From: Salegentibacter agarivorans
Lineage (GTDB): Bacteria; Bacteroidota; Bacteroidia; Flavobacteriales; Flavobacteriaceae
Direction of reading: 5' to 3'
DNA: 64,000 bases
NCBI RefSeq assembly: GCF_900113135.1
Contig: NZ_FOOH01000005.1
Location: 1 to 64,000 of the forward strand
Part shown: piece by piece, positions 9,811-19,223 of the stretch
How positions within the stretch are numbered: the stretch's first letter is position 1
How the letters are laid out: each line of letters opens with the position of its first letter
Translations under genes and position numbers: made by a program
Notes under the pieces: model-generated
Databases searched by the model: none
Told to the model about the DNA's origin: nothing
What the model saw: only the letters and a program-made list of their open reading frames with translations

Positions 9811-9818
9811 CAAAGATA
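9811..9818 (-). promoter_or_regulatory. Candidate -7 element for the pmp3-lipB unit
   Basis: TATCTTTG on the minus strand matches TAnnTTTG and ends 29 bases upstream of the Pmp3-like ATG. Confidence 0.45.
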
Positions 9819-9901
9819 AGATTATAAATACAGAAACTTATTTGATAAAGAACTGCATTTTTATCTTCCAAATATTATCAAAAATTCAGGATTATATCGC
9901 A

Positions 9902-9932
9902 TTGGTTGGTAGCCACATAGTCACTATATTTG
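9902..9932 (+). promoter_or_regulatory. Promoter of lysS with -33 and -7 elements
   Basis: TTGG at 9902-9905 and TATATTTG at 9925-9932 are separated by 19 bases, fitting the Bacteroidota TTTG/TTG-N19-TAnnTTTG arrangement. It lies 41 bases before the chosen lysS start and inside the 5' extension of the open frame, supporting the downstream ATG. Confidence 0.6.
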
Positions 9933-9973
9933 CACTCGTTTTGCCAAAGCAAGCAATTAATTTAAATACGAGT

Positions 9974-11665
9974 ATGCAATTATCTGAACAGGAAATAGTA
10001 AGAAGAGAAAAGCTTTCTGCACTGAGAAAAGCTGGTATTAACCCCTATCCGGCAGATTTATTCCCGGTAAAGGACACCAGCAAGGGAATAAAGGAGAATT
10101 TTGAAGATGGAAAAAAAGTGGTTTTGGCCGGCAGGTTAATGTCCCGCCGTATCCAGGGAAAAGCTTCTTTTGCCGAAATACAGGATTCTAAAGGTAAAAT
10201 CCAGGTTTATTTTAACCGCGACGAGATTTGTCTCGGGGAAGATAAAAGCAAGTATAACGATGTATATAAAAAATTGCTGGATATAGGCGATTTTATAGGA
10301 ATTGAAGGCGAACTTTTTAAAACCCAGGTTGGGGAAATGACTGTGATGGTTAAAGATTTCATTTTGCTAAGCAAATCTATTCGCCCCTTACCACTTCCAA
10401 AAACAGATAAAGACGGAAACACTTACGACGGATTTACCGATCCCGAGCACCGTTATCGCCAGCGTTATGCCGATTTGGCCGTGAATCCAAAGGTTAAGGA
10501 AATCTTTGTAAAGCGTACCAAGTTGTTCAACGCTATGCGAAATTTCTTTAATGAAAGAGAATATTTTGAGGTAGAAACGCCAATTTTACAATCTATTCCC
10601 GGTGGTGCTGCTGCACGACCATTTGTTACCCATCACAATGCGTTAGATATTCCGCTTTATTTAAGAATTGCCAATGAATTATATCTTAAAAGGTTAATTG
10701 TAGGTGGATTTGATGGCGTTTACGAATTCTCAAAAAACTTCAGAAATGAAGGAATGGATAGAACGCATAATCCAGAATTTACGGCGATGGAAATCTATGT
10801 AGCCTACAAAGACTACAACTGGATGATGGAATTTACAGAAACTTTGCTGGAGCATTGTGCAATTGCAGTAAATAATACTACGGAAGCAGTTTTTGGCCAG
10901 CATAAAATAGATTTTAAAGCGCCTTACAAACGTGTTACCATGACCGATTCCATTAAAGAATTCACCGGATTCGATATTACCGGAAAATCTGAAGCTGAAA
11001 TTAGAAAAGCAGCTGAAGATATGGGAATTGAAGTTGATGAGACGATGGGGAAAGGAAAACTCATAGACGAGATTTTTGGTGAAAAATGTGAAGGAAATTA
11101 TATTCAACCAACCTTTATTACCGATTATCCGAAGGAAATGAGTCCGCTTTGTAAAGAGCACCGCGAAAACCCTGAATTAACTGAACGTTTTGAACTAATG
11201 GTTTGTGGAAAAGAAATCGCAAATGCATATTCTGAATTAAATGATCCTATAGACCAACGTGAGCGTTTTGAAGAGCAGCTAAAACTGGCCAAAAAAGGAG
11301 ACGATGAGGCTACAGAATTTATAGACCAGGATTTCTTAAGAGCTTTAGAATACGGAATGCCTCCAACATCGGGATTAGGAATTGGGATGGATCGTTTAAT
11401 TATGTTCTTAACCAATAATCAATCAATCCAAGAAGTATTATTCTTCCCACAAATGAAACCTGAACGAAAAGCTGTTGAACTTAGCGAAGACGAAAAAGCG
11501 GTATTTCAGCTATTAAAAAGTGATGAAATTCAGGAGTTGGAAACTATAAAAACAAAATCTGGTTTAAGTAATAAAAAATGGGACAAAACCCTTAAATCAC
11601 TTAGAAAACATAAGATGATAGATGTTTTTAAAGATGATGAAACTATGAAGATAAAAGCAGTTTAA
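9974..11665 (+). CDS. lysS: Lysyl-tRNA synthetase, class II
   Basis: Charges tRNA-Lys. The N-terminal OB fold contains RRIQGKASFAEIQDSKGKIQ. Class II motif 2 is NFRNEGMDRTHNPEFTAMEIY-like and motif 3 is GLGIGMDRLIMFLTN. The start at 9974 (MQLSEQEIVRREKL) is the family start; the open frame continues upstream to 9842 but crosses the promoter. The protein is 563 residues, about 60 longer than E. coli LysRS. The extra C-terminal segment (SDEIQELETIKTKSGLSNKK onward) looks like a small winged-helix appendage. A good intrinsic terminator follows. Confidence 0.97.
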   Translation: MQLSEQEIVRREKLSALRKAGINPYPADLFPVKDTSKGIKENFEDGKKVVLAGRLMSRRIQGKASFAEIQDSKGKIQVYFNRDEICLGEDKSKYNDVYKKLLDIGDFIGIEGELFKTQVGEMTVMVKDFILLSKSIRPLPLPKTDKDGNTYDGFTDPEHRYRQRYADLAVNPKVKEIFVKRTKLFNAMRNFFNEREYFEVETPILQSIPGGAAARPFVTHHNALDIPLYLRIANELYLKRLIVGGFDGVYEFSKNFRNEGMDRTHNPEFTAMEIYVAYKDYNWMMEFTETLLEHCAIAVNNTTEAVFGQHKIDFKAPYKRVTMTDSIKEFTGFDITGKSEAEIRKAAEDMGIEVDETMGKGKLIDEIFGEKCEGNYIQPTFITDYPKEMSPLCKEHRENPELTERFELMVCGKEIANAYSELNDPIDQRERFEEQLKLAKKGDDEATEFIDQDFLRALEYGMPPTSGLGIGMDRLIMFLTNNQSIQEVLFFPQMKPERKAVELSEDEKAVFQLLKSDEIQELETIKTKSGLSNKKWDKTLKSLRKHKMIDVFKDDETMKIKAV

Positions 11666-11755
11666 AATTCAGAAACCTTTTCCAGTTTAGATAAACAACA
11701 GTTAAAATAAGACTTTTTAACTTCACTTTTTAAACCTTTTTAAGATAAATTAGTC

Positions 11756-11783
11756 AAAAGATCACCAAATGGTGGTCTTTTTT
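11756..11783 (+). terminator. Intrinsic terminator of lysS
   Basis: AAAAGATCACC, a four-base loop AAAT, then GGTGGTC followed by six Ts. A strong stem with T-run 90 bases past the lysS stop. Confidence 0.85.
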
Positions 11784-11851
11784 CGTTTTTTAGCCTTCGC
11801 TAAAGAAAATTTATCACTTCCATTTAATCACACAAACCAAAATTAAACTTT

Positions 11852-14341
11852 ATGACCAAACGATTTACGCATAAGCTCTTTTTAGTAGCCTTATCGGTAT
11901 CGGTTTCCAGTTGCGCGGTATTTCAGCCCAATAAATCTTCGGCTGATGCCTCCAAAGAAGAAGCCTCAAAAAAGAAGGGAGACTTAGAACCTTACACCAA
12001 GGTAATTACTAAAGACGCTAAAAGCGACGAAGGCTTATTTACTGTACACCGGGTAGACGATAAATATTTCTACGAAATTCCAGATAGTCTTTTTAACCGG
12101 GAAATGCTTACGGTAACAAGAATTGCAAAGACAGCTACCGGAATTGGTTTTGGGGGCGGAAAGCAAAATACCCAGGTTCACCGCTGGCAGAAAAAAGACG
12201 GCCACGTTCTTTTAAGAGTTGTTTCTCACGAAATCTACGCAGCAGATTCACTTCCGGTTCATGAGGCGGTGGTAAACTCTAATTTTGAGCCTGTTTTACA
12301 ACGTTTTCCTATAAAAACTGTAGGGAAAGATTCCGTAAATAAAACAACCGTAATTGAGGTAACCGATCTTTATACCAAAGATGTTCAGGCGCTGGGTTTA
12401 AGAGACGGCACAAGAAAACAATATAAGGTTTCGCGTTTAGATGATAGCCGTTCTTATATAGATACTATTCGTAGCTATCCTGAAAATATTGAGGTTAGAC
12501 ACGTAAAAACCTATAATGCAGGCGAACCGCCTTCAAATGCAAGTACTGGTTCTATCTCTTTAGAATTTAGTAATTCTATGATTTTGCTTCCAAAAGAACC
12601 AATGAAACGTCGTTATTTCGATCAGCGTGTTGGTTGGTTTGCCCGCGGACAAACAGATTATGGGCTTGATGCTCAAAAAAGTAAAGAAGTAAAATATCTT
12701 GACCGCTGGAGACTTGAAGTTAAAGAAGAAGACAAAGAAAAGTTTGAAAACGGCGAATTGGTAGAACCAAAAGAGCCAATAGTATATTATGTAGATCGCG
12801 CCACTCCAAAGCAGTGGATTCCCTATATAAAGCAAGGTATTGAAGACTGGCAGGTAGCTTTTGAAGCTGCAGGATTTAAAAATGCAATTATTGCTAAAGA
12901 CCCTCCAACTAAAGAAGAAGACCCGGATTGGAGCCCGGAAGATGTACGCTATTCTGTAGTTCGTTACCTGGCTTCTCCAATTCCAAACGCGAACGGGCCT
13001 CACGTTAGTGACCCACGTTCTGGAGAGATCCTGGAATCAGATATCAACTGGTATCACAACGTAATGACCCTGCTTAGAAACTGGTTCTTTGTACAAACTG
13101 CGGCAATTAACGAAGACGCTCGTAGTGTAGAATTTGAAGACGAAGTAATGGGTCGTTTAATTCGGTTTGTTTCTTCTCACGAGGTTGGGCACACTTTAGG
13201 TCTTCCGCATAATATGGGAAGTAGTGTTGCTTACGCCGTAGAAGATCTTCGTGATCCAGAATTTACTGCTGAATATGGAACTGCACCTTCCATAATGGAT
13301 TATGCACGTTTCAATTATATCGCCCAGCCAGAAGATGGAGATGTGGCTTTAATGCCAGATATTGGACCATATGATAAATATGCTATAGAATGGGGATACC
13401 GACCAATTTTAGATAAATCTGCAGAAGAAGAAAAGGAAATTCTTGATGAATGGATTCTTGAAAAAGCAGGTGATCCTTTATATCGCTTCGGAAGTCAGCA
13501 AAGTGGTGGAGTTATAGACCCGAGTTCTCAAACTGAAGATCTTGGTGACGATGCAGTTTTGGCCAGTGAATACGGAATTAAAAACCTGAAGCGCATAATG
13601 CCAAAATTGATCGAGTGGACTGCCGAAGACGGTAAAAACTACGATGATCTTGACGATATGTACGGCCAGATATTAAGTCAGTTTAACCGTTATATGGGGC
13701 ACGTTACGGCTAATATTGGTGGAGTTTATGAATATTATAAAACTTACGACCAGGAAGGTGCCGTTTACTCTCATGTAGATGCAGCTCATCAAAAGAAGGC
13801 GATGAATTTCTTGCACAAACAACTTTTTGAAACTCCAGAATGGTTAATAGACCAGGAAATTTTTAATAAGATTGAATTTGACGGACAGGTTGAACGCATT
13901 AGAAATATGCAGGAACGTAGCCTTAATAATCTACTGGACTTCGGAAGAATGGCGCGTTTAATGGAAAATGAAGAAATAAACGGCAACGAAGCTTACGGTC
14001 TTATAGATATGATGACTGATGTAAGAACCGGAATTTGGAGCGAACTTTCTTCGGGACAAAAGATAGACCGGTACCGCAGAAATCTTCAGCGTGCTTATAT
14101 TGAGCGTATGGAGCATTTAATGACTGAAGAGCAGAGCGAAATTCCTTCAAGATACAGAAGCTGGATTAGCCGAAGCAATATAGATGTTGCTCAAAGCGAT
14201 ATTCGTCCTGTAGTAAGAGGAGAGCTTAAAACGCTTCAAAGTCAAATTAGAAGAGCAGCTAACCGTGGAGACCGTTTAACAAGGTACCACCTTCAGGATG
14301 CTTTAGAAAGAATAGATTTAATTCTAAACCCAATAAAATAA
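11852..14341 (+). CDS. Zinc-dependent metalloprotease lipoprotein (DUF5117/DUF4953)
   Basis: A large secreted peptidase. The N terminus MTKRFTHKLFLVALSVSVSSC is a lipoprotein signal with the lipidated cysteine at residue 21 or nearby. DUF5118/DUF5117-like regions occupy the N-terminal half. The zinc site is HEVGHTLGLPHNM, with H443, E444, H447 and H453 in the metzincin pattern HExxHxxGxxH. The conserved SIMDYARFNY (Met-turn region) follows about 45 residues later. 829 residues is the usual size of this Bacteroidota family. Substrate unknown; the protein is probably anchored to a membrane or exposed on the cell surface. It stands alone, bracketed by terminators. Confidence 0.92.
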   Translation: MTKRFTHKLFLVALSVSVSSCAVFQPNKSSADASKEEASKKKGDLEPYTKVITKDAKSDEGLFTVHRVDDKYFYEIPDSLFNREMLTVTRIAKTATGIGFGGGKQNTQVHRWQKKDGHVLLRVVSHEIYAADSLPVHEAVVNSNFEPVLQRFPIKTVGKDSVNKTTVIEVTDLYTKDVQALGLRDGTRKQYKVSRLDDSRSYIDTIRSYPENIEVRHVKTYNAGEPPSNASTGSISLEFSNSMILLPKEPMKRRYFDQRVGWFARGQTDYGLDAQKSKEVKYLDRWRLEVKEEDKEKFENGELVEPKEPIVYYVDRATPKQWIPYIKQGIEDWQVAFEAAGFKNAIIAKDPPTKEEDPDWSPEDVRYSVVRYLASPIPNANGPHVSDPRSGEILESDINWYHNVMTLLRNWFFVQTAAINEDARSVEFEDEVMGRLIRFVSSHEVGHTLGLPHNMGSSVAYAVEDLRDPEFTAEYGTAPSIMDYARFNYIAQPEDGDVALMPDIGPYDKYAIEWGYRPILDKSAEEEKEILDEWILEKAGDPLYRFGSQQSGGVIDPSSQTEDLGDDAVLASEYGIKNLKRIMPKLIEWTAEDGKNYDDLDDMYGQILSQFNRYMGHVTANIGGVYEYYKTYDQEGAVYSHVDAAHQKKAMNFLHKQLFETPEWLIDQEIFNKIEFDGQVERIRNMQERSLNNLLDFGRMARLMENEEINGNEAYGLIDMMTDVRTGIWSELSSGQKIDRYRRNLQRAYIERMEHLMTEEQSEIPSRYRSWISRSNIDVAQSDIRPVVRGELKTLQSQIRRAANRGDRLTRYHLQDALERIDLILNPIK

Positions 14342-14375
14342 CCTCAACATTTTTTTGGATTAATTAGTTTGGAAG

Positions 14376-14403
14376 CCACCGTCCCTACACGGTGGTTTTT
14401 TTT
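14376..14403 (+). terminator. Intrinsic terminator of the metalloprotease gene
   Basis: CCACCGT and ACGGTGG form a perfect 7-bp stem around a short loop, followed by eight Ts. It lies about 35 bases past the stop codon. Confidence 0.9.
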
Positions 14404-14543
14404 ATAAATAAATTAAACCTTTTTTAAATTCTATAGTCTTACTATTAAAGCCACTTAAATTGCTATGAAAAAGAATTTTTTGATTTAATTATCAAAAAGT
14501 GAAAAGTGAGTTTTTAGATTAGTTAGTTTAGTTTGTTTGAATT

Positions 14544-14625
14544 GAGAGCAGTATCGGGAAAAATCGAAAATCTAAATTTTATGATACCCATGTAAAATTT
14601 ACCTCCTTTCTGCTCTCTTTTTTAT
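14544..14625 (+). ncRNA. Candidate structured small RNA with intrinsic terminator
   Basis: GAGAGCAG (14544-14551) pairs perfectly with CTGCTCTC (14610-14617), which is followed by six Ts, so the plus-strand transcript would end in a terminator. Inside lies a second perfect stem, TAAATTTTA (14573-14581) with TAAAATTTA (14592-14600). Between the two 3' arms, 14601-14611 reads ACCTCCTTTCT, identical to the tail of 16S rRNA that binds Shine-Dalgarno sequences. No good TAnnTTTG promoter was found upstream; TTAGTTTG nearby has one mismatch. The alternative is a minus-strand mini-gene: the same bases form a perfect Shine-Dalgarno sequence 9 bases before an ATG at 14591, opening a 22-codon frame that ends at 14523. 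Either reading is inference. Confidence 0.4.
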
Positions 14626-15846
14626 TTAAAGTAAAAACTTAGCAATAAGTCCACCCGCAAGCCATAGGTAGCATACAAAAGCAATATATTTTAAGCTCGT
14701 TTCCAATAACTGACTTTTAGGTGCCATTTCCTTCATATGCATCACATCTTTTCGCTTAAAAAATCCTAGATAAATTAGCACCCCAGAAATTGCTAAAAAG
14801 AGCATATTCAGCCAAAAAGTATAATCTATTTTAAAATGTTCGGCATCGGTAATTTTTACTGAAGAAGGATCTGGTAATAAATTAAATAGATTAAACCCGT
14901 AATGCAATAATAGAGAAGTACCAATTAGTGCGGTAAAAAGAAGGAAAAGTATAAAGAAAGACATTTTCCAGCCATAATATTTGGCATTAATTCTCAAGAC
15001 CGGGAAGACTACCAAATCGCTAAAAATAAAAGCCATTACCCCGGCAAAACTTACTCCTTTTCCAAAGAGCAAAGCTGCCAAAGGAATATTCCCCATAGAA
15101 CCTATAAAGGTTAAAAATGCGGCAATTGGGCCAACAATTATATGCTCAAGAATAGTGAAAAAGCCGAAATCTGTGTTTCCATTTCCGGTATTTATAAATA
15201 AAGTTTGAAAAAAGGAATCGGGAACAAAAGCTGCGACAACCCCGGCAATAGTAAAACCTAAAGTCACATCTTTCCAAACCATTTTCCACTCCATAGCATA
15301 CTGTCTGGACACTTTAGCCCAACCGGTTTCTGACTTTATCTTTTTCTTCCAGGATTTTTCGGAATCTTCATCATCTTCATCTTTTTCGTCCAGGCGTTCG
15401 CGTGCCTTTTGTATTAATTTCTTCGGATTAATTAGCCTAATGAGTATCCAGCTGATAAGGATTAGCAATATTCCACCAACATATTCACCTACCACAAATT
15501 GCCAACCCAAAAAGATAGCAATTAAGATTCCTAACTCAATAACAAGGTTAGTAGAAGCCAGTAAGAAAGCAATTGAAGAAGAAAAACTGGCTCCTTTTTT
15601 AAACAAGCTTTTAGTTGAAGCTAAAGCAGAAAAACTACACGAACTACTAATAAAACCAAAGAAAGTACCGAGTAACATACTTTTAGATTCGTCTTTACCC
15701 ATAGTCTTTTCCATACGCTTTTCGGTTACAAAAATTTGGATACAACTACTTATTACATAACCCAAAATAAAGGCCCATAAAGCCATCCAGAAAAAACCGG
15801 CGCTGGTATAGGCCGCTTCTCCCCACTTACTCAAAAAATCCTGCAT
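14626..15846 (-). CDS. Predicted metal/metalloid permease, UPF0718 (YraQ/ArsP-like)
   Basis: A polytopic inner-membrane protein of 406 residues with about eight to ten hydrophobic segments. The family hallmark is FISSSCSFSALASTKSLFKKG, with two serine-flanked cysteine/serine stretches, and a second half containing FIGSMGNIPLAALLFGKGVS. A charged cytoplasmic loop rich in Asp, Glu and Lys separates the halves. UPF0718 members include ArsP, which exports organoarsenicals. Here the gene lies 26 bases behind the copper ATPase gene on the same strand, so it is probably co-transcribed and involved in metal or metalloid traffic. The substrate cannot be read from sequence. Confidence 0.88.
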   Translation of the reverse strand: MQDFLSKWGEAAYTSAGFFWMALWAFILGYVISSCIQIFVTEKRMEKTMGKDESKSMLLGTFFGFISSSCSFSALASTKSLFKKGASFSSSIAFLLASTNLVIELGILIAIFLGWQFVVGEYVGGILLILISWILIRLINPKKLIQKARERLDEKDEDDEDSEKSWKKKIKSETGWAKVSRQYAMEWKMVWKDVTLGFTIAGVVAAFVPDSFFQTLFINTGNGNTDFGFFTILEHIIVGPIAAFLTFIGSMGNIPLAALLFGKGVSFAGVMAFIFSDLVVFPVLRINAKYYGWKMSFFILFLLFTALIGTSLLLHYGFNLFNLLPDPSSVKITDAEHFKIDYTFWLNMLFLAISGVLIYLGFFKRKDVMHMKEMAPKSQLLETSLKYIAFVCYLWLAGGLIAKFLL

Positions 15847-15872
15847 TTCTATTAGTTTTGGTGGTTAGTATT

Positions 15873-18575
15873 CTAGTCTAATTTCGCGCTTTTTAATCTT
15901 AAAGCATTTGCAATTACTGAAACCGAACTAAAACTCATCGCCAAAGCTGCAATCATTGGTGAAAGTAGAAGTCCGAAGACCGGGTATAAAACCCCGGCAG
16001 CAATTGGTACTCCAAGTGTGTTATAGATTAAAGCAAAAAACAGGTTTTGCTTAATATTTTTCATCACTTTTTTACTTAGCATTTTGGCCTTTTTAACTGC
16101 TTTAAGGTCACCTTTTACCAGGGTGATTTCTGCGCTTTCTATCGCCACATCTGTTCCCGTTCCCATGGCAATACCAATATCGGCCTGGGCCAAGGCGGGT
16201 GCATCGTTTATTCCATCACCGGCCATTGCTACTTTTTTACCTTTTTCCTGAAGTCTTTTTACTTCATTTTGCTTATCCTCCGGCAGCATTCCAGCTTTAA
16301 AACCGGTTAAACCGAGTTCTTCAGCAACAGATCTTGCAGTTTTCTCATTATCGCCGGTAAACATATAAACCTCAACCCCATCATCCATTAAAGATTTTAG
16401 AGCTTCTCTACTCGTTTTTTTAATAGGATCGGTAATTGTAAAGTATCCCGTTACTTTCCCATCTACCGCTACAAAAGAAACGGTTTTACCTTTCTCCTGT
16501 TCAGCCGTTACTTTTTTATTTATTTCTGAAGGAATTTCAACATTTTCAGCCTTCATGAGTTTATCATTCCCAATGGCAATCCTTTTGTTATTTACCATGC
16601 CTGTAACCCCTTTTCCGGTAACGGAATCGAAATCTGAAGCTTCTGTATATTTCAGCTGATTTTCTTTTGCAAAATCTACAGTTGCTTTAGCGAGCGGATG
16701 TTCACTTTGAGAATTTACCGAAGCGATAAGTTTTATAATTTCATCTTTATTTTCTTCAGAAATCACTTCAACTTTTTCCACTTTGGGTTTACCTTCAGTA
16801 ATGGTTCCGGTTTTATCGATAATCAAAGTATCAATATCATCCATTTGCTCTAACGCACGGGCGTTTTTAATAAGCACCCCATTTTGTGCACCTTTTCCAA
16901 CTCCTACCATAACCGACATTGGTGTGGCCAGGCCAAGCGCACAGGGGCAGGCAATTATTAATACTGCGATGGCATTCACTAAAGCGTAAACATATTGCGG
17001 CTCTGGCCCATAAATGGCCCAAACTATATAGGTAATTATCGCAATAATTACTACCACCGGCACAAAATAAGCTGAAATTCTATCGGCTAATTTCTGAATG
17101 GGTGCCTGGGACCGGCTGGCATCATTTACCATCTTTATAATTTGAGAAAGCAAGGTTTCATCTCCCACTTTTTCAGCTTTCATTGTAAAACTTCTGTTTC
17201 CATTAATGGTCCCTGAACTTACTTTATCACCTTCAGCCTTATCCACCGGAATTGGTTCTCCGGTAATCATTGATTCATCAATACTGGAATTCCCGTTTTC
17301 GATAGTTCCGTCTACCGGAATTTTATCTCCCGGTTTTACTCTTAGAATATCTCCTTTTTCAATTTCGTCTATAGCAACTTCCTTTTCTTCGCCATTCACT
17401 ACTTTTATCGCTTTGTTTGGAGCAAGTTTCAGCAGTTCTTTTATCGCAGAATTTGTCTTACTATGAGCCCGGGCTTCTAAAACCTGGCCAAGTAAAACAA
17501 GTGTGAGAATAACCGTTGCCGCTTCAAAATAAACGTGCACAGTGCCCGTTTCAGTCTTAAATTGCGGTGGAAAAAAATCAGGAAATAATAAGCCGAAAAC
17601 ACTAAAAACCCAGGCTACCCCGGCGCCAATGCCAATTAGCGTAAACATATTGAGGTTCCAGGTTTTTATAGATTTCCACGCACGTTCAAAAAACATCCAG
17701 GTAGCATAAAAGACCACAGGAATTGATAAACCAAACTGAATCCAATTCCAATATTGTTGGTCTAAAATTTCATAAAGCGGATTGCCTGAAATCATCTCAG
17801 ACATCGCGATAATAAAAATGGGAAGGGTAAATGCTACGGCTATTTTAAACTTTTTGAGTAACTTTTTATAAGATTTACTTTCTGAAGATTCTTCCGGTTC
17901 TTTGGGCACCAGGTCCATTCCACATTTGGGACAGGAACCGGGACCATCCTGCTCCACTTCAGGATGCATGGGGCAGGTATACGTAGTAGCTTGTGGTTTT
18001 AGGCTGGCTTCTTCTACCAGGTCCATTCCGCACACCGGGCAATCACCGGGCTCAGTATAAGTTTTATCGCCTTCACAATGCATAGGGCAATAATAAACAC
18101 CTGTTCCCTGCTCTGATTGAGAAGTTTTTTTCTTTTTCGATTTTACTTTTTTACCGGGTTCGTGAATTTCATAATGTCCCCCATCTTCCTTTAAGGCTTG
18201 CTGCAATTTTTCTAAAGAAACATCCTGTCTAGCAACAATTTTTGCTTCCTCTTTTTCGAGATTTACTTCAGCACTTTTTACCCCTTCAACTTTACTTAGC
18301 GTTTTTTCTACGTGAGATCTACAACCCATACAGGTCATTCCACTCACCGGATATGTTTTAAGGCTTTCGTTTTTTGGATGAATTTGATAGTTGCTGTCTT
18401 CCAGTGCTTTTTGAAATTTTTCAATTTCAATATGTTTTTGCATTTCAATTTCCGCAGCAGCTTTTTCAAGATCTACCCGGGCATCAATAACCCCTTCAAC
18501 ATTTTTTAAAGTATTTTCAACGTGGGCCCTGCAACCCATACAGGTCATCCCGGAAATTTGATAAGTATGTTTCAT
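15873..18575 (-). CDS. copA: Copper-exporting P1B-type ATPase
   Basis: Pumps Cu(I) from the cytosol across the inner membrane. It has two N-terminal HMA domains with GMTCMGC (C12/C15 and C82/C85). Two heavy-metal-binding zinc-ribbon-like domains follow ([26 protein letters not shown]-like near residue 160-190 and TCPMHPEV...[10 protein letters not shown] near 198-228). The ATPase core then has a TGEP actuator loop, the CPC metal site in [11 protein letters not shown] at about residue 542, the phosphorylated Asp in DKTGT at about 586, SEHPLAKA and [10 protein letters not shown]. At 900 residues it is long because of the extra metal-binding modules, a layout common in Bacteroidota. It is followed by the permease gene and preceded by the copper-storage-like gene. 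Confidence 0.95.
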   Translation of the reverse strand: MKHTYQISGMTCMGCRAHVENTLKNVEGVIDARVDLEKAAAEIEMQKHIEIEKFQKALEDSNYQIHPKNESLKTYPVSGMTCMGCRSHVEKTLSKVEGVKSAEVNLEKEEAKIVARQDVSLEKLQQALKEDGGHYEIHEPGKKVKSKKKKTSQSEQGTGVYYCPMHCEGDKTYTEPGDCPVCGMDLVEEASLKPQATTYTCPMHPEVEQDGPGSCPKCGMDLVPKEPEESSESKSYKKLLKKFKIAVAFTLPIFIIAMSEMISGNPLYEILDQQYWNWIQFGLSIPVVFYATWMFFERAWKSIKTWNLNMFTLIGIGAGVAWVFSVFGLLFPDFFPPQFKTETGTVHVYFEAATVILTLVLLGQVLEARAHSKTNSAIKELLKLAPNKAIKVVNGEEKEVAIDEIEKGDILRVKPGDKIPVDGTIENGNSSIDESMITGEPIPVDKAEGDKVSSGTINGNRSFTMKAEKVGDETLLSQIIKMVNDASRSQAPIQKLADRISAYFVPVVVIIAIITYIVWAIYGPEPQYVYALVNAIAVLIIACPCALGLATPMSVMVGVGKGAQNGVLIKNARALEQMDDIDTLIIDKTGTITEGKPKVEKVEVISEENKDEIIKLIASVNSQSEHPLAKATVDFAKENQLKYTEASDFDSVTGKGVTGMVNNKRIAIGNDKLMKAENVEIPSEINKKVTAEQEKGKTVSFVAVDGKVTGYFTITDPIKKTSREALKSLMDDGVEVYMFTGDNEKTARSVAEELGLTGFKAGMLPEDKQNEVKRLQEKGKKVAMAGDGINDAPALAQADIGIAMGTGTDVAIESAEITLVKGDLKAVKKAKMLSKKVMKNIKQNLFFALIYNTLGVPIAAGVLYPVFGLLLSPMIAALAMSFSSVSVIANALRLKSAKLD

Positions 18576-18590
18576 AGATTTTATTGGAGA

Positions 18591-18736
18591 AAAAAAGGCT
18601 GTTTGAACCTCTATTGTTACTTACGTCATGCTGTCCCGAAGCTTCGGGATTATTTTAGCATCTAAATTGAAAGAAATTAGACCCTGGAACAAGTTCAGGG
18701 TAACGTCTACTAGTAAAAAATCAAACAGCCTTTAAA
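18591..18736. repeat. Palindromic intergenic repeat (REP/MITE-like)
   Basis: AAAAAAGGCTGTTTGA at 18591-18606 is mirrored by TCAAACAGCCTTT at 18721-18733. Nested within are two further palindromes: CCCGAAGCTTCGGG (18635-18648) and CCCTGGAACAAGTTCAGGG (18682-18700). The inner ACGTCATGCTG and CAGGGTAACGTC are of the kind scattered through Flavobacteriaceae intergenic DNA. The element sits between the copper-storage-like gene and copA, where it could end or attenuate the transcript on either strand. Confidence 0.65.
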
Positions 18737-18744
18737 ATTAAATT

Positions 18745-19065
18745 TTATGCTAAGTAAGCTTCACAAGCTTTTGCACATTCACGGCAGGCTTTAGCGCAAT
18801 CCTGACAGTGTTGATGTTCGTGTTTACCGCATTCATCGGCACACGCATTACAAATTTCAATGCAATATTTTACAAGTCCGTCTACATTTTTATAGCCGGT
18901 GACCAACACCTGGTTAAGGGTGCTACAAACCTCTGCACAAACACGATCGGTTCTAATGCAGTCTTTCATCATTTTCACATTGTCTTCATCAAGACAGGCA
19001 TCAGCACAATAGTTACAATGATTAATGCAATTCCCTAAGGTGCTTAACAATTTCTCATTTCTCAT
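18745..19065 (-). CDS. Cysteine-rich four-helix copper-storage-like protein (Csp/DUF326)
   Basis: A 106-residue protein with 16 cysteines, many spaced CxxC or CxxxC on predicted helices: NCINHCNYCADAC, CAEVC, CIEICNACADEC, CQDCAKACRECAKAC. This is the pattern of the copper storage proteins and DUF326, in which a four-helix bundle lined with cysteines binds many Cu(I) ions. There is no signal peptide, so it is cytosolic, like Csp3. It lies upstream of copA on the same strand, with an HMA-AraC regulator gene upstream, consistent with copper buffering. The metal has not been shown and is inferred from family and neighbours. Confidence 0.88.
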   Translation of the reverse strand: MRNEKLLSTLGNCINHCNYCADACLDEDNVKMMKDCIRTDRVCAEVCSTLNQVLVTGYKNVDGLVKYCIEICNACADECGKHEHQHCQDCAKACRECAKACEAYLA

Positions 19066-19090
19066 AATATTGGTTTTTAATGGTTTAAAT

Positions 19091-19098
19091 CAAAGTTA
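19091..19098 (-). promoter_or_regulatory. Candidate -7 element for the copper-storage-like gene
   Basis: TAACTTTG on the minus strand matches TAnnTTTG, 25 bases upstream of the ATG at 19065. It suggests a transcript separate from the AraC gene upstream. Confidence 0.45.
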
Positions 19099-19223
19099 AG
19101 CACTATTAACCGCAATGAGTTTTAAAATTATGGTAAGAAGTTATAAGAAAATTGAAAAGATTAAAACGGATTTTACTCCCAATTAACTAATAAAACAATA
19201 TTACTATGGTCTAAATTTGTTTG

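Noticed and set aside
9842-9973. 44-residue N-terminal extension of LysRS
   Set aside because: It crosses a complete -33/-7 promoter, and the family start MQLSEQE aligns at 9974.
10730-11161. Long open frame antisense to lysS
   Set aside because: It has no family resemblance and its composition follows from the codon pattern of lysS on the other strand. Similar antisense frames under susC, copA and mreB were dropped for the same reason.
14601-14611. 16S rRNA 3' end sequence as a fragment of an rRNA gene
   Set aside because: Only 11 bases match; the preceding bases do not continue into 16S rRNA, and no rRNA operon features are near.
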